From Streptomyces sp. ISL-96 (lineage in GTDB: Bacteria > Actinomycetota > Actinomycetes > Streptomycetales > Streptomycetaceae), in the NCBI RefSeq assembly GCF_018614035.1, contig NZ_JAGGPA010000034.1:1-64000 (forward strand): a stretch of DNA of 64,000 nt. The letters run 5' to 3'. Under the pieces are notes generated by a model. It saw only the letters and a list, made by a program, of their open reading frames with translations, had not been told where the DNA came from and made no database searches. Below are positions 1 through 7,669 of this stretch, in pieces. How positions within the stretch are numbered: the first letter of the stretch is position 1; every line of letters begins with the position of its first letter. The translations under genes and the position numbers were made by a program.

Positions 1-231
1 CCCCGGCCCGAGGACACCCCCGGACCGGTCACACCATACGAATCAACGACCCGCGAAGTACGGGTCTAGGAGTTCGATCAGAGGCTGTTCCGGCCGCCGC
101 GATTCACCAGCACGACGGCTGGACAGGGATGCTGGGGTGCACCGCCGTCCGGCGTCGTTGATGTCAGCCGTGGATGTCAGAGAAGGTGGGTGCTTTCTCG
201 TCCATGGGTAGTCCACGGCGCTGTTGCGCAG

Positions 232-546
232 TCAGACACTCGCCTCGGCGGAGAGGAAGCCGCGAGAGGAACGCCAGGACAGTATCGACCACTGCGACTG
301 GGCCGACAACAGTGATCCCGAGCTCAGCAAGGATCCGGCTGAGATCCGCGACAGGGCGGAACCGATCGAGCCGACCGACAGGGCCGAGCCGACCGGCCCG
401 ATGGACAACACCGACCCCACCGAGCCGATCGATAGCATTGAGTTCTGCGACCACAGTTTGGCCGACTGGGCGGGCCGGTCGCTGAAGTCTTTCCGGCTGA
501 TCAGCATGCGGCCGCTGAGCTCAACTCTGCTACTGCAGGGCAGCAA
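232..546 (-). CDS. Small serine-triplet (xxS)n repeat protein, hypothetical
   Basis: I do not recognise a function. From about residue 31 to 99 of the 104-residue frame the protein is a run of about 23 three-residue units, nearly all ending in Ser (LWS, QNS, MLS, IGS, VGS, VLS and so on), with small or hydrophobic residues at the other two positions. The Ser codons vary (TCG, TCC, TCA, TCT, AGC) while the residue is kept, which supports coding on this strand. The frame opens with TTG at 546, with a GAGGGG-like site just upstream, and overlaps the end of the preceding minus-strand gene by 17 nt. An internal ATG at 507 is an alternative start. A plus-strand frame over the same DNA also has high GC3 but a less regular product. 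No signal peptide is evident. Bases 1-231 hold no gene I can support. Confidence 0.5.
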   Translation of the reverse strand: MLPCSSRVELSGRMLISRKDFSDRPAQSAKLWSQNSMLSIGSVGSVLSIGPVGSALSVGSIGSALSRISAGSLLSSGSLLSAQSQWSILSWRSSRGFLSAEASV

Positions 547-817
547 GGCCCCTCTGCAAATCGTCGAGGTTCATGATCGGCTCAAATGTGACCTCCGCGC
601 CCATCTCCTGGAAGAACGGATCGGCGATGGATGGCAGCTGTGAGCTGTCCTCCATGTCGAATACGAGAAACATGGTGCGCCCGCCCTCAGGGGTGAAGTA
701 GGCGGCCTCGGGCTTCAGCTGCTCGATGGCTGACTTCAGTGACTTGGGCATCGCTCCGCCCTTCGTCACCTGATTCGACATCTGGGTGTCCATGCGGGCC
801 TTCATCATCATCCGCAT
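530..817 (-). CDS. DUF3303-like small protein
   Basis: This is a 95-residue cytoplasmic protein with no signal peptide. Its make-up (an N-terminal strand rich in Met and Arg, then KPEAAYFTPEGGRTMFLVFD and a closing MNLDDLQRGL segment) resembles DUF3303-type dimeric alpha-beta barrel proteins; this is recalled from the family, not searched. The start is ATG 817, preceded on the minus strand by AGGAGAG with a 6-nt gap. The Ser-repeat gene follows with overlap, so the two may be co-transcribed. Biochemical function is unknown. It may be host DNA or cargo of the adjacent integrative element, whose left edge I could not locate. Confidence 0.7.
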   Translation of the reverse strand: MRMMMKARMDTQMSNQVTKGGAMPKSLKSAIEQLKPEAAYFTPEGGRTMFLVFDMEDSSQLPSIADPFFQEMGAEVTFEPIMNLDDLQRGLAALQ

Positions 818-1342
818 CGCACGCTCTCCTCGCGCACCGCGACCTGCGCGGTTCCGTCCGCGCTCGCTGAGATCCGGTGCATCCCGCTCAGCTTCACCTC
901 GCTGATCACCGACCGCAACATCTTCTACGCCCTACGTGACAACAGGGAGGGATGGCGTTGCGACGCGCAGACATCTGCAAGGTCGGTGGAGCGGGTTTGG
1001 CCGGTGGCCTGCCCGGTTTGGGGTCGAGCATGATCAGGGGGCCGTACGCTGGCCGGCAACTCGGGCAGGCTGTGATCCTGCCCGGAATTTGAACGAGTGG
1101 CCCCCTGGTCTTGCTCGACGCGGGACCCGAACCGGGGAGGTGGCTAAAGCCGTGGAGCCGACCGCCCCAGCCACTGCGGGGTTTCCCCACCTTCTGCCCG
1201 CAGCACGTAGCGCGCCGCCGGGCGCGGCCAGCCGGGGCGCAGACAGGAGGCAGGCCGCGCCGCAGAGGCGGCGCGTCCCGCGCCGTGCGCGGGGTCTTGA
1301 TCGAGGTAGAGAAACCTGTAACAGGCCCATCGGGGCGGGCAG
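818..1342. other. 525-bp stretch without a supported gene
   Basis: All frames here look like shadows. On the plus strand around 860-1015 one frame reads without stops (a segment like IPLSFTSLITDRNIFYALRDN) with coding-like third positions, but it has no convincing start or relative, so it may be a remnant. The left attachment site of the integrative element should lie in or upstream of this stretch. I compared it by eye with the DNA after the integrase gene and found no convincing direct repeat. Confidence 0.4.
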
Positions 1343-2080
1343 CTACTCCAGGTCGTAGTCGGCGGCCAACTCTCGGTCCCCACCAATGAAGTCACGCGCG
1401 TACTCCGTAATTTGGCCGTGCTGATCCCAGTAGTAGTTGGCCATGGTGAGGGTTGGGGATCCCGGCTCGACCTCAAGGAGCGGCGCCACGTCGTCAGGAA
1501 CGGCGCGAACGGACACGACGTCTCGACGCTTGGTGGCCCTCCGTCCAGTGCGGTCCTCGATCAGTCCGAAGGTCATCTTCGGAAGTGGCCCACTAGAGAT
1601 CAGCTCCGGTGCCGCCTGTGCAAGATCGGCAGGTAGCCACGATGTGGAGAGAGCAACTACGCCTTCGTCGTCCAGGTACCGGCGACGGCGCTGAACGACG
1701 GGGCTCCCTTCGTCCACCTCTAGGGCGTCGGCCACCTCGGCAGGGGCCGGGATCAGTTCAGCGCTCACGATCTCTACGCGTTCACCTGGCCGAAACCCGC
1801 TTCCCGTTGTGCGCTGCAACTGAAGTCGATCAGGACCAGTCGTGATCTTGCTCGGCATGCGCGCCACCGTTCCAATCCCAGAGATGGTCTCTGCGTACCC
1901 CTCTGCCCGCAGCACTGCCGCGACACGCGTGGCCGTTCCGACCGATACGCCCTCGTCGCGGATGATCTCGCGCACAGACGGAATGCGGTCTCCTGGTTGC
2001 AGCTCACCGCGCTCAATCGCGCCCTTGATCTGCGCGGCGATACGCCGGTACGGGGGCAGCGCCGGTGAGTTGCCGGTCAT
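1343..2080 (-). CDS. GntR/HutC-family transcriptional regulator of the integrative element
   Basis: This 245-residue regulator has an N-terminal GntR winged helix (about residues 8-75, with YRRIAAQIKGAIERGEL and PGDRIPSVREI) and a C-terminal UTRA ligand-binding domain (about 95-235), so it belongs to the HutC subgroup. In pSAM2-type elements a GntR protein of this kind (KorSA) represses activation of the element; by analogy it probably controls the divergent operon starting at 2265. ATG 2080 has AGGAG six bases upstream. A 6-bp inverted repeat lies in the divergent promoter region at 2132-2151 and is the likely operator. The ligand is unknown. Confidence 0.85.
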   Translation of the reverse strand: MTGNSPALPPYRRIAAQIKGAIERGELQPGDRIPSVREIIRDEGVSVGTATRVAAVLRAEGYAETISGIGTVARMPSKITTGPDRLQLQRTTGSGFRPGERVEIVSAELIPAPAEVADALEVDEGSPVVQRRRRYLDDEGVVALSTSWLPADLAQAAPELISSGPLPKMTFGLIEDRTGRRATKRRDVVSVRAVPDDVAPLLEVEPGSPTLTMANYYWDQHGQITEYARDFIGGDRELAADYDLE

Positions 2081-2131
2081 ACGTCAGCTCCTGTTCTAAA
2101 GCACCTCAGTACACCCCCTGACCGGGGTGCC

Positions 2132-2151
2132 GCTCTAGAACACTATAGAGC
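2132..2151. promoter_or_regulatory. Candidate GntR operator, inverted repeat
   Basis: GCTCTA (2132-2137) and its exact complement TAGAGC (2146-2151) are separated by 8 nt, GAACACTA. The site lies midway between the divergent gntR gene and the small gene at 2265, where an autoregulatory operator would be expected. Function is inferred from position and symmetry. Confidence 0.5.
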
Positions 2152-2264
2152 TGTCCTCGCTGGTCCGATAGGCGAGAACTCGCACACGTCTTGACCCGGG
2201 GGCGGCGCTCCTACCGCCAAGCAGATTCGCCGCCCCCTTCGTCCCTCTGAAGGGAAGTTCCATC

Positions 2265-2642
2265 ATGCCTGCGACGCTCACTCCTTCGCGAACCGCGTTA
2301 CTGTCTCCGGCCGTTGTGGCGAGCCTGCCTGACGTGTCGTTGATCGTGGCGCTGTACGCCTCCGACTGCGTTTCCCTGCGCCACCTGGACCCGGCGAAGA
2401 TCGCCGCGTTCATGGTTGACGGCGCGAACCGCTGGGGGCTGGCGCAGCTCATCGAGCGAACGTGTGACCTGGTTGTGTTCTGGCAGCGCTGCGCCGACCA
2501 GATCACCACCTCTGAGGACTGGGCGGAGCACCACTCCCGTTTCGACAACAGCCGGATCATCCGCTTCTCCCTCGATGCAAGCGAAATGGCTCCCGTTCGC
2601 CAACACCTGGCCGCCATGGCCTCTGAGGCGGTGGCCGCATGA
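2265..2642 (+). CDS. Hypothetical protein of the integrative element (125 aa)
   Basis: This is the first gene of the element's operon, with ATG 2265 preceded by GAAGGGA. The 125-residue product is mostly helical by composition, has no signal peptide or membrane segment, and contains a Trp/Cys-bearing middle part (FWQRCADQITTSEDW). I do not recognise a domain. Its stop overlaps the next start (ATGA at 2639-2642), so the two are translationally coupled. Its place between gntR and the XRE-like gene suggests a role in regulating or maintaining the element, but nothing in the sequence fixes this. Confidence 0.7.
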   Translation: MPATLTPSRTALLSPAVVASLPDVSLIVALYASDCVSLRHLDPAKIAAFMVDGANRWGLAQLIERTCDLVVFWQRCADQITTSEDWAEHHSRFDNSRIIRFSLDASEMAPVRQHLAAMASEAVAA

Positions 2643-3043
2643 CTGCCTCCGTGGTCGTGCCACTAACCAACGTGCCTGCTCCGCCCGTTCAGCCGCCCGC
2701 CTCTGGTGTCCTGCGGGCTCCGGAAACCCCTCTCGGGAAAGCACGGGTGGCGCGGGGCTGGTCTCAGCACAAGGTCGTACGCGCCCTGATCCTCACGGCT
2801 GATCACTGGGGCTGGGAGATCGCCACTGAGAGCTCGTTGAAGGTCTTCGTATCGCGGTGGGAGAACGAGACCCATCGGCCGGGAGCGACCTATCAGGTCC
2901 TGCTCTGCGCGATCTTCCGCGCGACCCCGGACGAACTGGGCTTCACCCGGCCTGTGCCTGTGGTCTCGCTGTCCCAGCGGGTCACCGCGCTGGAATCCCT
3001 GGTCCGTGACCTCTCCGAACAGCTCGGGCAGGTGGCCGCGTGA
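2639..3043 (+). CDS. XRE-like helix-turn-helix protein of the integrative element
   Basis: The product has 134 residues. After a Pro-rich N-terminus of about 28 residues comes an XRE/Cro-like helix-turn-helix (about 30-100) with LGKARVARGWSQHKVV, then a SRWEN-like segment and an IFRATPDELGF motif typical of these domains. A short C-terminal coiled coil (about 112-130, SQRVTALESLVRDLSEQL) could mediate dimerisation. Start and stop overlap both neighbours by four bases (ATGA with the upstream gene, GTGA with the replication gene), so it is translated with the replication initiator and may control copy number or excision. Confidence 0.7.
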   Translation: MTASVVVPLTNVPAPPVQPPASGVLRAPETPLGKARVARGWSQHKVVRALILTADHWGWEIATESSLKVFVSRWENETHRPGATYQVLLCAIFRATPDELGFTRPVPVVSLSQRVTALESLVRDLSEQLGQVAA

Positions 3044-4470
3044 CCGACTTCCCCGTTGCCCCGGCGGCCGTGGCTGATGTTGCGGCCGCTGTCGGCACCG
3101 ACCCGATCACCCTCGCGGACATGCTGCGGGTGGCCAACTCGCCCAGCTTTGAGCGCTGGCAGGAACAAGTCCGCCGTACTGGTGGCTGTGCCAACCCCAT
3201 CCACTTGAGCGGCCATTCGCGGACCGTGGACACGTTGACGGGTGAGTTCTTCGAGTACTCCACCAGCAGTGAGCCGGGCGGCCGTCTGCGGATCGCCTGC
3301 GGCAACCGCCGGGCCTCGCGCTGCCCGTCCTGCGCCTGGACCTACGCCGGGGACACCTACCACCTGATCATGGCCGGACTCGTCGGCGGCAAAGGCGTGC
3401 CCGCCACCGTGGCGGAACGGCCCCGCGTCTTCGCGACGCTCACCGCCCCCTCGTTCGGACCGGTCCACAACCGCCCCGACTCCGGTCGCTGCCGCTGCGG
3501 CACCACCCACGCCGAGGATGACTCCGCCCTGGGGACGGCTCTTGATCCAGAGCGCTACGACTACGCGGGCGCGGTGCTGTGGAACAACCACGCCGGGGCC
3601 CTGTGGCAGCGCTTCACCATCTACCTGCGCCGTGAGGTCGCCGCCCGCGCCGGACTCACACAGGCCGCTTGCAAGGCTGAGGCTCGGGTCTCGTTCGGGA
3701 AGGTCGCAGAGTTCCAAAAGCGCGGGGCGGTCCACTTCCACGCGATCATCCGTATCGACGGACCGGACGGGCCCGACACCCCGGCCCCGGCCTGGGCGAC
3801 GGTCGAACTCCTCGACGACGCGATCCGCGCTGCCGCAGCACGGGCGACGGTTCCGCTCGCGCCCGCCGGCCGATTCCCCTCCCGAACCCTGCGCTGGGGA
3901 ACTCAACTCGACGTCCAGCCCATCGGCGCCCTTGAAGACCAGGCCGACATCACGGAGCGGTCCGTCGGTGCCTACGTCGCCAAGTACGCCACCAAGGCAG
4001 CAGAGACGACCGGCACTCTCGACCGCCGCATCGGGGAGCTCTCGGAACTGGACCTGCATCCCGAACTGCCCGACCACACCCGGCGGCTGATCGAAGCCTG
4101 CTGGGACCTGGACGCGGACTACCCGGATCGGCTGCTGGCGCACTGGTCCCACATGCTCGGCTTCCGGGGCCACTTCTCCACCAAGACGCCCCGCTACTCG
4201 ACCACCCTCGGGGCCTTACGCGGGGCGCGGGCCGACTGGCGGGCCCAGCAAGAACGCCGGGAACGCGGCCTGCCCGACCTGGACCAGGGCGACGACACCG
4301 AGGACACGACGCTCGTACTCGCGCACTGGGAGTACGCCGGGCAAGGCCATACCCCCGGCGAATCCTGGCTCGCGGCCTCCATCGCCCGCGACCTCAAGCT
4401 CAACCGCGACACGGCACGCGAAGCACTGGCGGCCATGCCAGCCCTCGACGACGCGGAGGTGTGGGCATGA
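3040..4470 (+). CDS. RepSA-type rolling-circle replication initiator
   Basis: This 476-residue protein matches the RepSA/RepAM initiators of actinomycete integrative elements and plasmids. These nick a double-strand origin and start rolling-circle replication of the excised circle. Visible features are a Cys cluster (CGNRRASRCPSC, then CRCGTTH) likely to bind zinc, a HUH-like metal motif VHFHAII with H232 and H234, and a downstream YVAKYATKA segment whose Tyr312 or Tyr316 is the probable nicking residue. The start is GTG 3040, overlapping the previous stop (GTGA). The excisionase and integrase genes follow with four-base or one-base overlaps, so replication, excision and integration are co-expressed. 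The origin was not identified. Confidence 0.88.
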   Translation: MTDFPVAPAAVADVAAAVGTDPITLADMLRVANSPSFERWQEQVRRTGGCANPIHLSGHSRTVDTLTGEFFEYSTSSEPGGRLRIACGNRRASRCPSCAWTYAGDTYHLIMAGLVGGKGVPATVAERPRVFATLTAPSFGPVHNRPDSGRCRCGTTHAEDDSALGTALDPERYDYAGAVLWNNHAGALWQRFTIYLRREVAARAGLTQAACKAEARVSFGKVAEFQKRGAVHFHAIIRIDGPDGPDTPAPAWATVELLDDAIRAAAARATVPLAPAGRFPSRTLRWGTQLDVQPIGALEDQADITERSVGAYVAKYATKAAETTGTLDRRIGELSELDLHPELPDHTRRLIEACWDLDADYPDRLLAHWSHMLGFRGHFSTKTPRYSTTLGALRGARADWRAQQERRERGLPDLDQGDDTEDTTLVLAHWEYAGQGHTPGESWLAASIARDLKLNRDTAREALAAMPALDDAEVWA

Positions 4471-4661
4471 AGCGGCCTCTGCCCGACCGCTACCTGACAC
4501 CGGTCGACCTGGCGGACCTCCTCGGCGTGCCTGTCGAGACGGTCTACCAGTGGCGCCGGAAGGACACCGGACCTCGGGGCTTCCGCGTCGGCCGACACCT
4601 CCGTTACGACCCGGAAGACGTACGCGCCTGGGTCGCCACCCTCATGGAAGAGGCTGCCTGA
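4467..4661 (+). CDS. xis: Excisionase (AlpA/MerR-like HTH)
   Basis: This 64-residue HTH_17-type protein (YLTPVDLADLLGVPVETVYQ, then FRVGRHLRYDPEDVRAW) is the class of directionality factor found next to actinomycete integrases. ATG 4467 is preferred over GTG 4461 because GGAGG at 4455-4459 sits 7 nt before it and it overlaps the rep stop as ATGA. Its own stop shares one base with the integrase start. By family role it bends attachment-site DNA and helps the integrase excise the element. Confidence 0.85.
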   Translation: MKRPLPDRYLTPVDLADLLGVPVETVYQWRRKDTGPRGFRVGRHLRYDPEDVRAWVATLMEEAA

Positions 4662-5899
4662 TGGCTGGACACGTGCAAGACCGCTGGTACAAGACCGAGC
4701 CGGGGGCGGACGGCAAGTCCATCAGGGTCAAGACCGACCGCTTCGGCGTCGGCCTGCGCTACCGCGCCCGATACATCGCTCCGGACGGCACGGAGAAGAG
4801 CAAGGCATTCCCCGACAAGCAGAAGCGCAAGGCGGATGCCTGGCTGGCCAACATCGAAGCCGACATGACGCGCGGCGACTACGTCGACCCGAAGGCGGGC
4901 AAGACCACGTTCCGGCAGTACGTGACTGGCTGGCTGAAGACACAAACCACTGACCCGGCGACGCGGGCCGCCGTCGACATGCGGCTTCGCCTGCACGCTG
5001 TCCCTTACTTGGGCTCGCGCACCATGGGCGCAATCCAGCCCTCGCACCTGCGGCTCTGGATGCGGCAGATGGAGGACGCCGGACTATCGCCTGGCTATCG
5101 CCGTGTGATCTTCGCGCACGTCTCAACGGTCTTCACCGCCGCTGTAGAAGACCGCGTAATCAAGGACAACCCGTGCCGTGCCCGCTCGGTCAAGGCGCCT
5201 CGGCTCGATCCTCGCAAGGTCAAGCCCTGGACGTACGAGCAAGTGATGAGCGTGCGCTCGGAGCTCCCCGGCCGCTACAGCGAGATGATCGAGGTTGCCG
5301 CCGGATGCGGGCTGCGACAAGGAGAGGTCTTCGGGCTCGCTGTCGAGGATGTCGACTTCCTCGGCGGTGTCCTGCACGCCGTTCGCCAAGTCAAGCTGCT
5401 CGGCAGCCGCGCCGTGTTCGCCCCGCCCAAGGGTGGCAAGGAGCGTGACGTACCGCTCCCCGAGTCGGTGGCCTTCGCACTCGCGGCTCACATCACTCGG
5501 CACAAGCCCACAGAGGTCACGCTGCCGTGGAAGACCGTGGACGGGCCGCCGGTGACGGCAGCCCTCATCTTCGTCAGCGCTGAAGGGCTGGCGCTGAACC
5601 GAAACCGCTTCAACGATCGCGTCTGGCGTCCCGCCCTGCGTTCGGCCGGCATAACGACCGGTCGCGAGAACGGCATGCACGCGCTGCGGCACTTCTACGC
5701 CTCGGTCCTCCTCGACGCGGGGGAGAGCATCAAGGCACTGAGCGAGTATCTCGGGCACCACGATCCGGGCTACACCCTCCGGACCTACACGCACCTGATG
5801 CCGAACAGCGAGACCCGGACGCGGGCCGCCGTTGATGGGGTCTTCGCTCGCCAAAGCCGGGCCGCCGACGGCCCTGACACGGCCCAAGCGTCAGACTAG
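4661..5899 (+). CDS. int: Site-specific tyrosine integrase
   Basis: This is a 412-residue phage-type integrase. The N-terminal part (about 1-70) resembles an Arm-type DNA-binding domain, followed by a SAM-like core-binding domain (about 75-165, FRQYVTGWLKT) and the catalytic domain. Visible active-site residues are Arg219 (GCGLRQGE), His340 and Arg343 (HALRHF), His366/367 (LGHHDP) and the nucleophile Tyr376 (TYTHLMP). ATG 4661 overlaps the xis stop; longer upstream frames lie inside xis. Only 20 bp separate its stop from the convergent host CAP gene, so the right attachment site must lie within or right after the int 3' end. No tRNA gene adjoins it, unlike classical pSAM2. Confidence 0.9.
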   Translation: MAGHVQDRWYKTEPGADGKSIRVKTDRFGVGLRYRARYIAPDGTEKSKAFPDKQKRKADAWLANIEADMTRGDYVDPKAGKTTFRQYVTGWLKTQTTDPATRAAVDMRLRLHAVPYLGSRTMGAIQPSHLRLWMRQMEDAGLSPGYRRVIFAHVSTVFTAAVEDRVIKDNPCRARSVKAPRLDPRKVKPWTYEQVMSVRSELPGRYSEMIEVAAGCGLRQGEVFGLAVEDVDFLGGVLHAVRQVKLLGSRAVFAPPKGGKERDVPLPESVAFALAAHITRHKPTEVTLPWKTVDGPPVTAALIFVSAEGLALNRNRFNDRVWRPALRSAGITTGRENGMHALRHFYASVLLDAGESIKALSEYLGHHDPGYTLRTYTHLMPNSETRTRAAVDGVFARQSRAADGPDTAQASD

Positions 5900-5919
5900 G
5901 CCGCTGACCTGCGGAAAGC

Positions 5920-6870
5920 TCAAAAGCCGAAGTTCTGCGTCCACCAGGGGCCGCCGGGGCCCATGTGCACGCCGACGCCCAGGGTCTTGAAGTCGCAGTT
6001 CAGTATGTTCGCCCGGTGGCCTTCGCTGTTCATCCAGGCATCCATCACGGCTTGGGCGTCGGCCTGGCCGCGGGCGATGTTCTCGCCGCCCAGGCCGCTG
6101 ATGCCCGCCTTTTCGGCGCGGTCCCAGGGGGTCGCCCCGTCCGGGTCGGTGTGATCGAAGAAACCGCGGGCTGCCATGTCCTGGCTGAAGTCCTCGGCCA
6201 GCGCGGCCAGGGGGCCGTCGGCCCGGACCGGGGCGCAGCCGGCCGCCGCCCGCTCCTGGTTCACCAGGGCTACGACGGTGGCCTCGGCGGTGGCTTCGCT
6301 GCCGGAGCCCGCGGCGTTGCCGTTGCCGAGGCCCGGGATCCTGGCCGGGGGAGTGGGCGCGACGCGGTCGGGCTTCGGGCTCTGGCTTTTCTCGGGCGCG
6401 ACCGGCTGCTTGGCGCGGCTGTCCGGGGCGGCCGTCCTGCGCTCGGAGGGCTTCGCCGACGGCTCGGCGGACGGCTTCTCGGAGGGCTGCGTGGGCTGCG
6501 GTGCCTTCGGCTTCGGCGACGGGGACTTCGAGGGCGCCTGCGCGCGTCCGGTGTCCTCGGCGGCGGGCGAGGACGTCTGGTCCGTGGGCTCCACCGAGGT
6601 GCCGCCCTGCGGCTGGAGCTCGGGCGGACCTTCGGTGCGGATCTGGTCGGCCGACCCGCCGCTGAAGGAGTAGTTCTCCCCGCCGGGAAGCAGCCCGGAG
6701 GCCACCGCCACGGCGCCCATGGCCACGGCGGCGGAGACCCCGAGCAGCCCCGTGCGTACGGGCGCGGCTCGCTTCTTCCGGCGGCGCGCACCACCCTGAT
6801 ACCGGCCTGCCGGGGCGTCCGCGTGGTCTGCTGCTACGGGTCCGGCGGCGGAGCGACGATGGCGTCCCAT
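5920..6870 (-). CDS. Membrane-anchored CAP/SCP-domain protein
   Basis: The product has 316 residues. After a basic cytoplasmic N-terminus (KKRAAPVRTG) comes one hydrophobic segment (about 43-62) acting as a signal anchor, then a long Pro/Ser/Lys-rich linker (about 85-190) likely to cross the cell wall, and a C-terminal CAP/SCP domain (about 195-316). The domain shows NQERAAAGC, FFDHTDPDG, GENIARG and SEGHRANILN motifs seen in bacterial YkwD-like proteins. ATG 6870 is chosen because AGGAAGG lies 8 nt upstream; the longer frame begins with TTG inside that site. An extracellular, wall-associated role is likely; substrate and activity are unknown. It converges on the integrase gene. Confidence 0.85.
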   Translation of the reverse strand: MGRHRRSAAGPVAADHADAPAGRYQGGARRRKKRAAPVRTGLLGVSAAVAMGAVAVASGLLPGGENYSFSGGSADQIRTEGPPELQPQGGTSVEPTDQTSSPAAEDTGRAQAPSKSPSPKPKAPQPTQPSEKPSAEPSAKPSERRTAAPDSRAKQPVAPEKSQSPKPDRVAPTPPARIPGLGNGNAAGSGSEATAEATVVALVNQERAAAGCAPVRADGPLAALAEDFSQDMAARGFFDHTDPDGATPWDRAEKAGISGLGGENIARGQADAQAVMDAWMNSEGHRANILNCDFKTLGVGVHMGPGGPWWTQNFGF

Positions 6871-6917
6871 CTGCTGTGCCTTCCTCAATGCTTACTCGAC
6901 GTGGTCAACGTCAATGC

Positions 6918-6939
6918 GCCTCACCCGAATGGGTGAGGC
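6918..6939. promoter_or_regulatory. Inverted repeat between divergent CAP gene and acyP
   Basis: GCCTCACCC and its exact complement GGGTGAGGC are separated by GAAT. The repeat lies in the 147-bp divergent region. No T-run follows on either side, so an operator is more likely than a terminator. The binding protein is unknown. Confidence 0.4.
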
Positions 6940-7017
6940 CTCATTTCGTCGGGACTGTACGCCATGACGCGTGGGGGCGAAGTGCCTCGTGAGCAATTGG
7001 CCAGTTAGCGTGCAGTC

Positions 7018-7299
7018 ATGAACGAAGACGTGCGGCTCACCGCCTGGGTACGCGGTCGCGTACAGGGAGTGGGCTTCCGCTGGTTCACCAGGGAAAACGC
7101 TTTGGAAATCGGCGGCATCACCGGCTTCGCCCTCAACCTGGACGACGGCCGGGTACAGGTGGTGGCGGAGGGACCGCGTGAGAATTGCCACCGTCTGCTG
7201 GAATGGCTGCGCTCGGCCGACACTCCCGGGCGGGTCGACGGAGTGACAGAGATCTGGGGCACACCGCGCGGCGGTTATACGAGCTTCGCGATCCGGTGA
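7018..7299 (+). CDS. acyP: Acylphosphatase
   Basis: This 93-residue protein has the full length and signature of acylphosphatases, small cytoplasmic enzymes that hydrolyse carboxyl-phosphate bonds. The phosphate-binding loop GRVQGVGFRWF contains catalytic Arg21, and Asn40 in the FALNLDDG segment is the second catalytic residue. The C-terminus keeps the family GGYTSFAIR-like ending. In Streptomyces this gene sits just upstream of smc, as here. The ATG start has only a weak ribosome-binding site. Confidence 0.93.
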   Translation: MNEDVRLTAWVRGRVQGVGFRWFTRENALEIGGITGFALNLDDGRVQVVAEGPRENCHRLLEWLRSADTPGRVDGVTEIWGTPRGGYTSFAIR

Positions 7300-7669
7300 T
7301 CATTCGTGGCTCGGGGGCGCCTCCGGCGCATTCCGCAGCTGCCCGTGTCAGGTGCCTGGGACAGAAACGACCTGGTGGTTGCCAAGAAACGCCTGTCGTG
7401 GAAAGCTGCCGACTACGGATGATCTCTACGCCCCCAGGGCCCCGCAGAAGAGGCGGCACCGCGCATTCCGCGGCTGCCCGCTCCCGGGCTGCCCAGCGAT
7501 ACGGGGCGTGATCGTGTTGACCGTCAAACTTTTTGGTGAGACTCTGGAAGCCCCGCGCACCTTAGCTGTTTGGCATTGAGAACAACAGAGATGACAAGCA
7601 CCGCGGGTGCGATTCCCTCACGACCCACCACCGCTTCGGTCGGTCACTCAGTGTGGAGGACCATCCATC
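7300..7669. other. 370-bp intergenic region upstream of the small coiled-coil gene
   Basis: No gene is supported. It contains two similar short segments (CGCATTCCGCAGCTGCCCG near 7328 and CGCATTCCGCGGCTGCCCG near 7462), a diverged direct repeat. A possible -35 TTGACC at 7517-7522 is followed by an AT-richer stretch (CAAACTTTTTGG) but no clear -10. The promoter of the gene at 7670 probably lies here. Confidence 0.4.

Larger units (their letters stand above)
2081..5899. mobile_element. Minimal pSAM2-like integrative element (core operon)
   Basis: Two small genes, rep, xis and int form one tightly overlapping operon facing away from the gntR gene at 1343-2080, the layout of actinomycete integrative and conjugative elements (AICEs). 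The septal-transfer translocase (TraB, FtsK/SpoIIIE family), Spd spread genes and a Pra activator found in full AICEs are absent between gntR and int. The right limit lies at about 5899-5920; the left limit is unresolved and may include the regulator and more DNA to the left. Confidence 0.7.

Noticed and set aside
860..1015. Plus-strand stop-free segment reading SFTSLITDRNIFYALRDN
   Set aside because: It has no start, no family resemblance that I recognise and ends soon; at best a remnant, so not listed as a gene.
1081..1145. A tRNA-like T-arm (GGTTCGGGTCCC on the minus strand) that could mark an att site
   Set aside because: The T-loop lacks the conserved A and the stem does not pair; no other tRNA arms surround it.
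5920..6888. Longer start (TTG 6888) for the CAP-domain gene
   Set aside because: The TTG lies inside the AGGAAGG site that serves ATG 6870.
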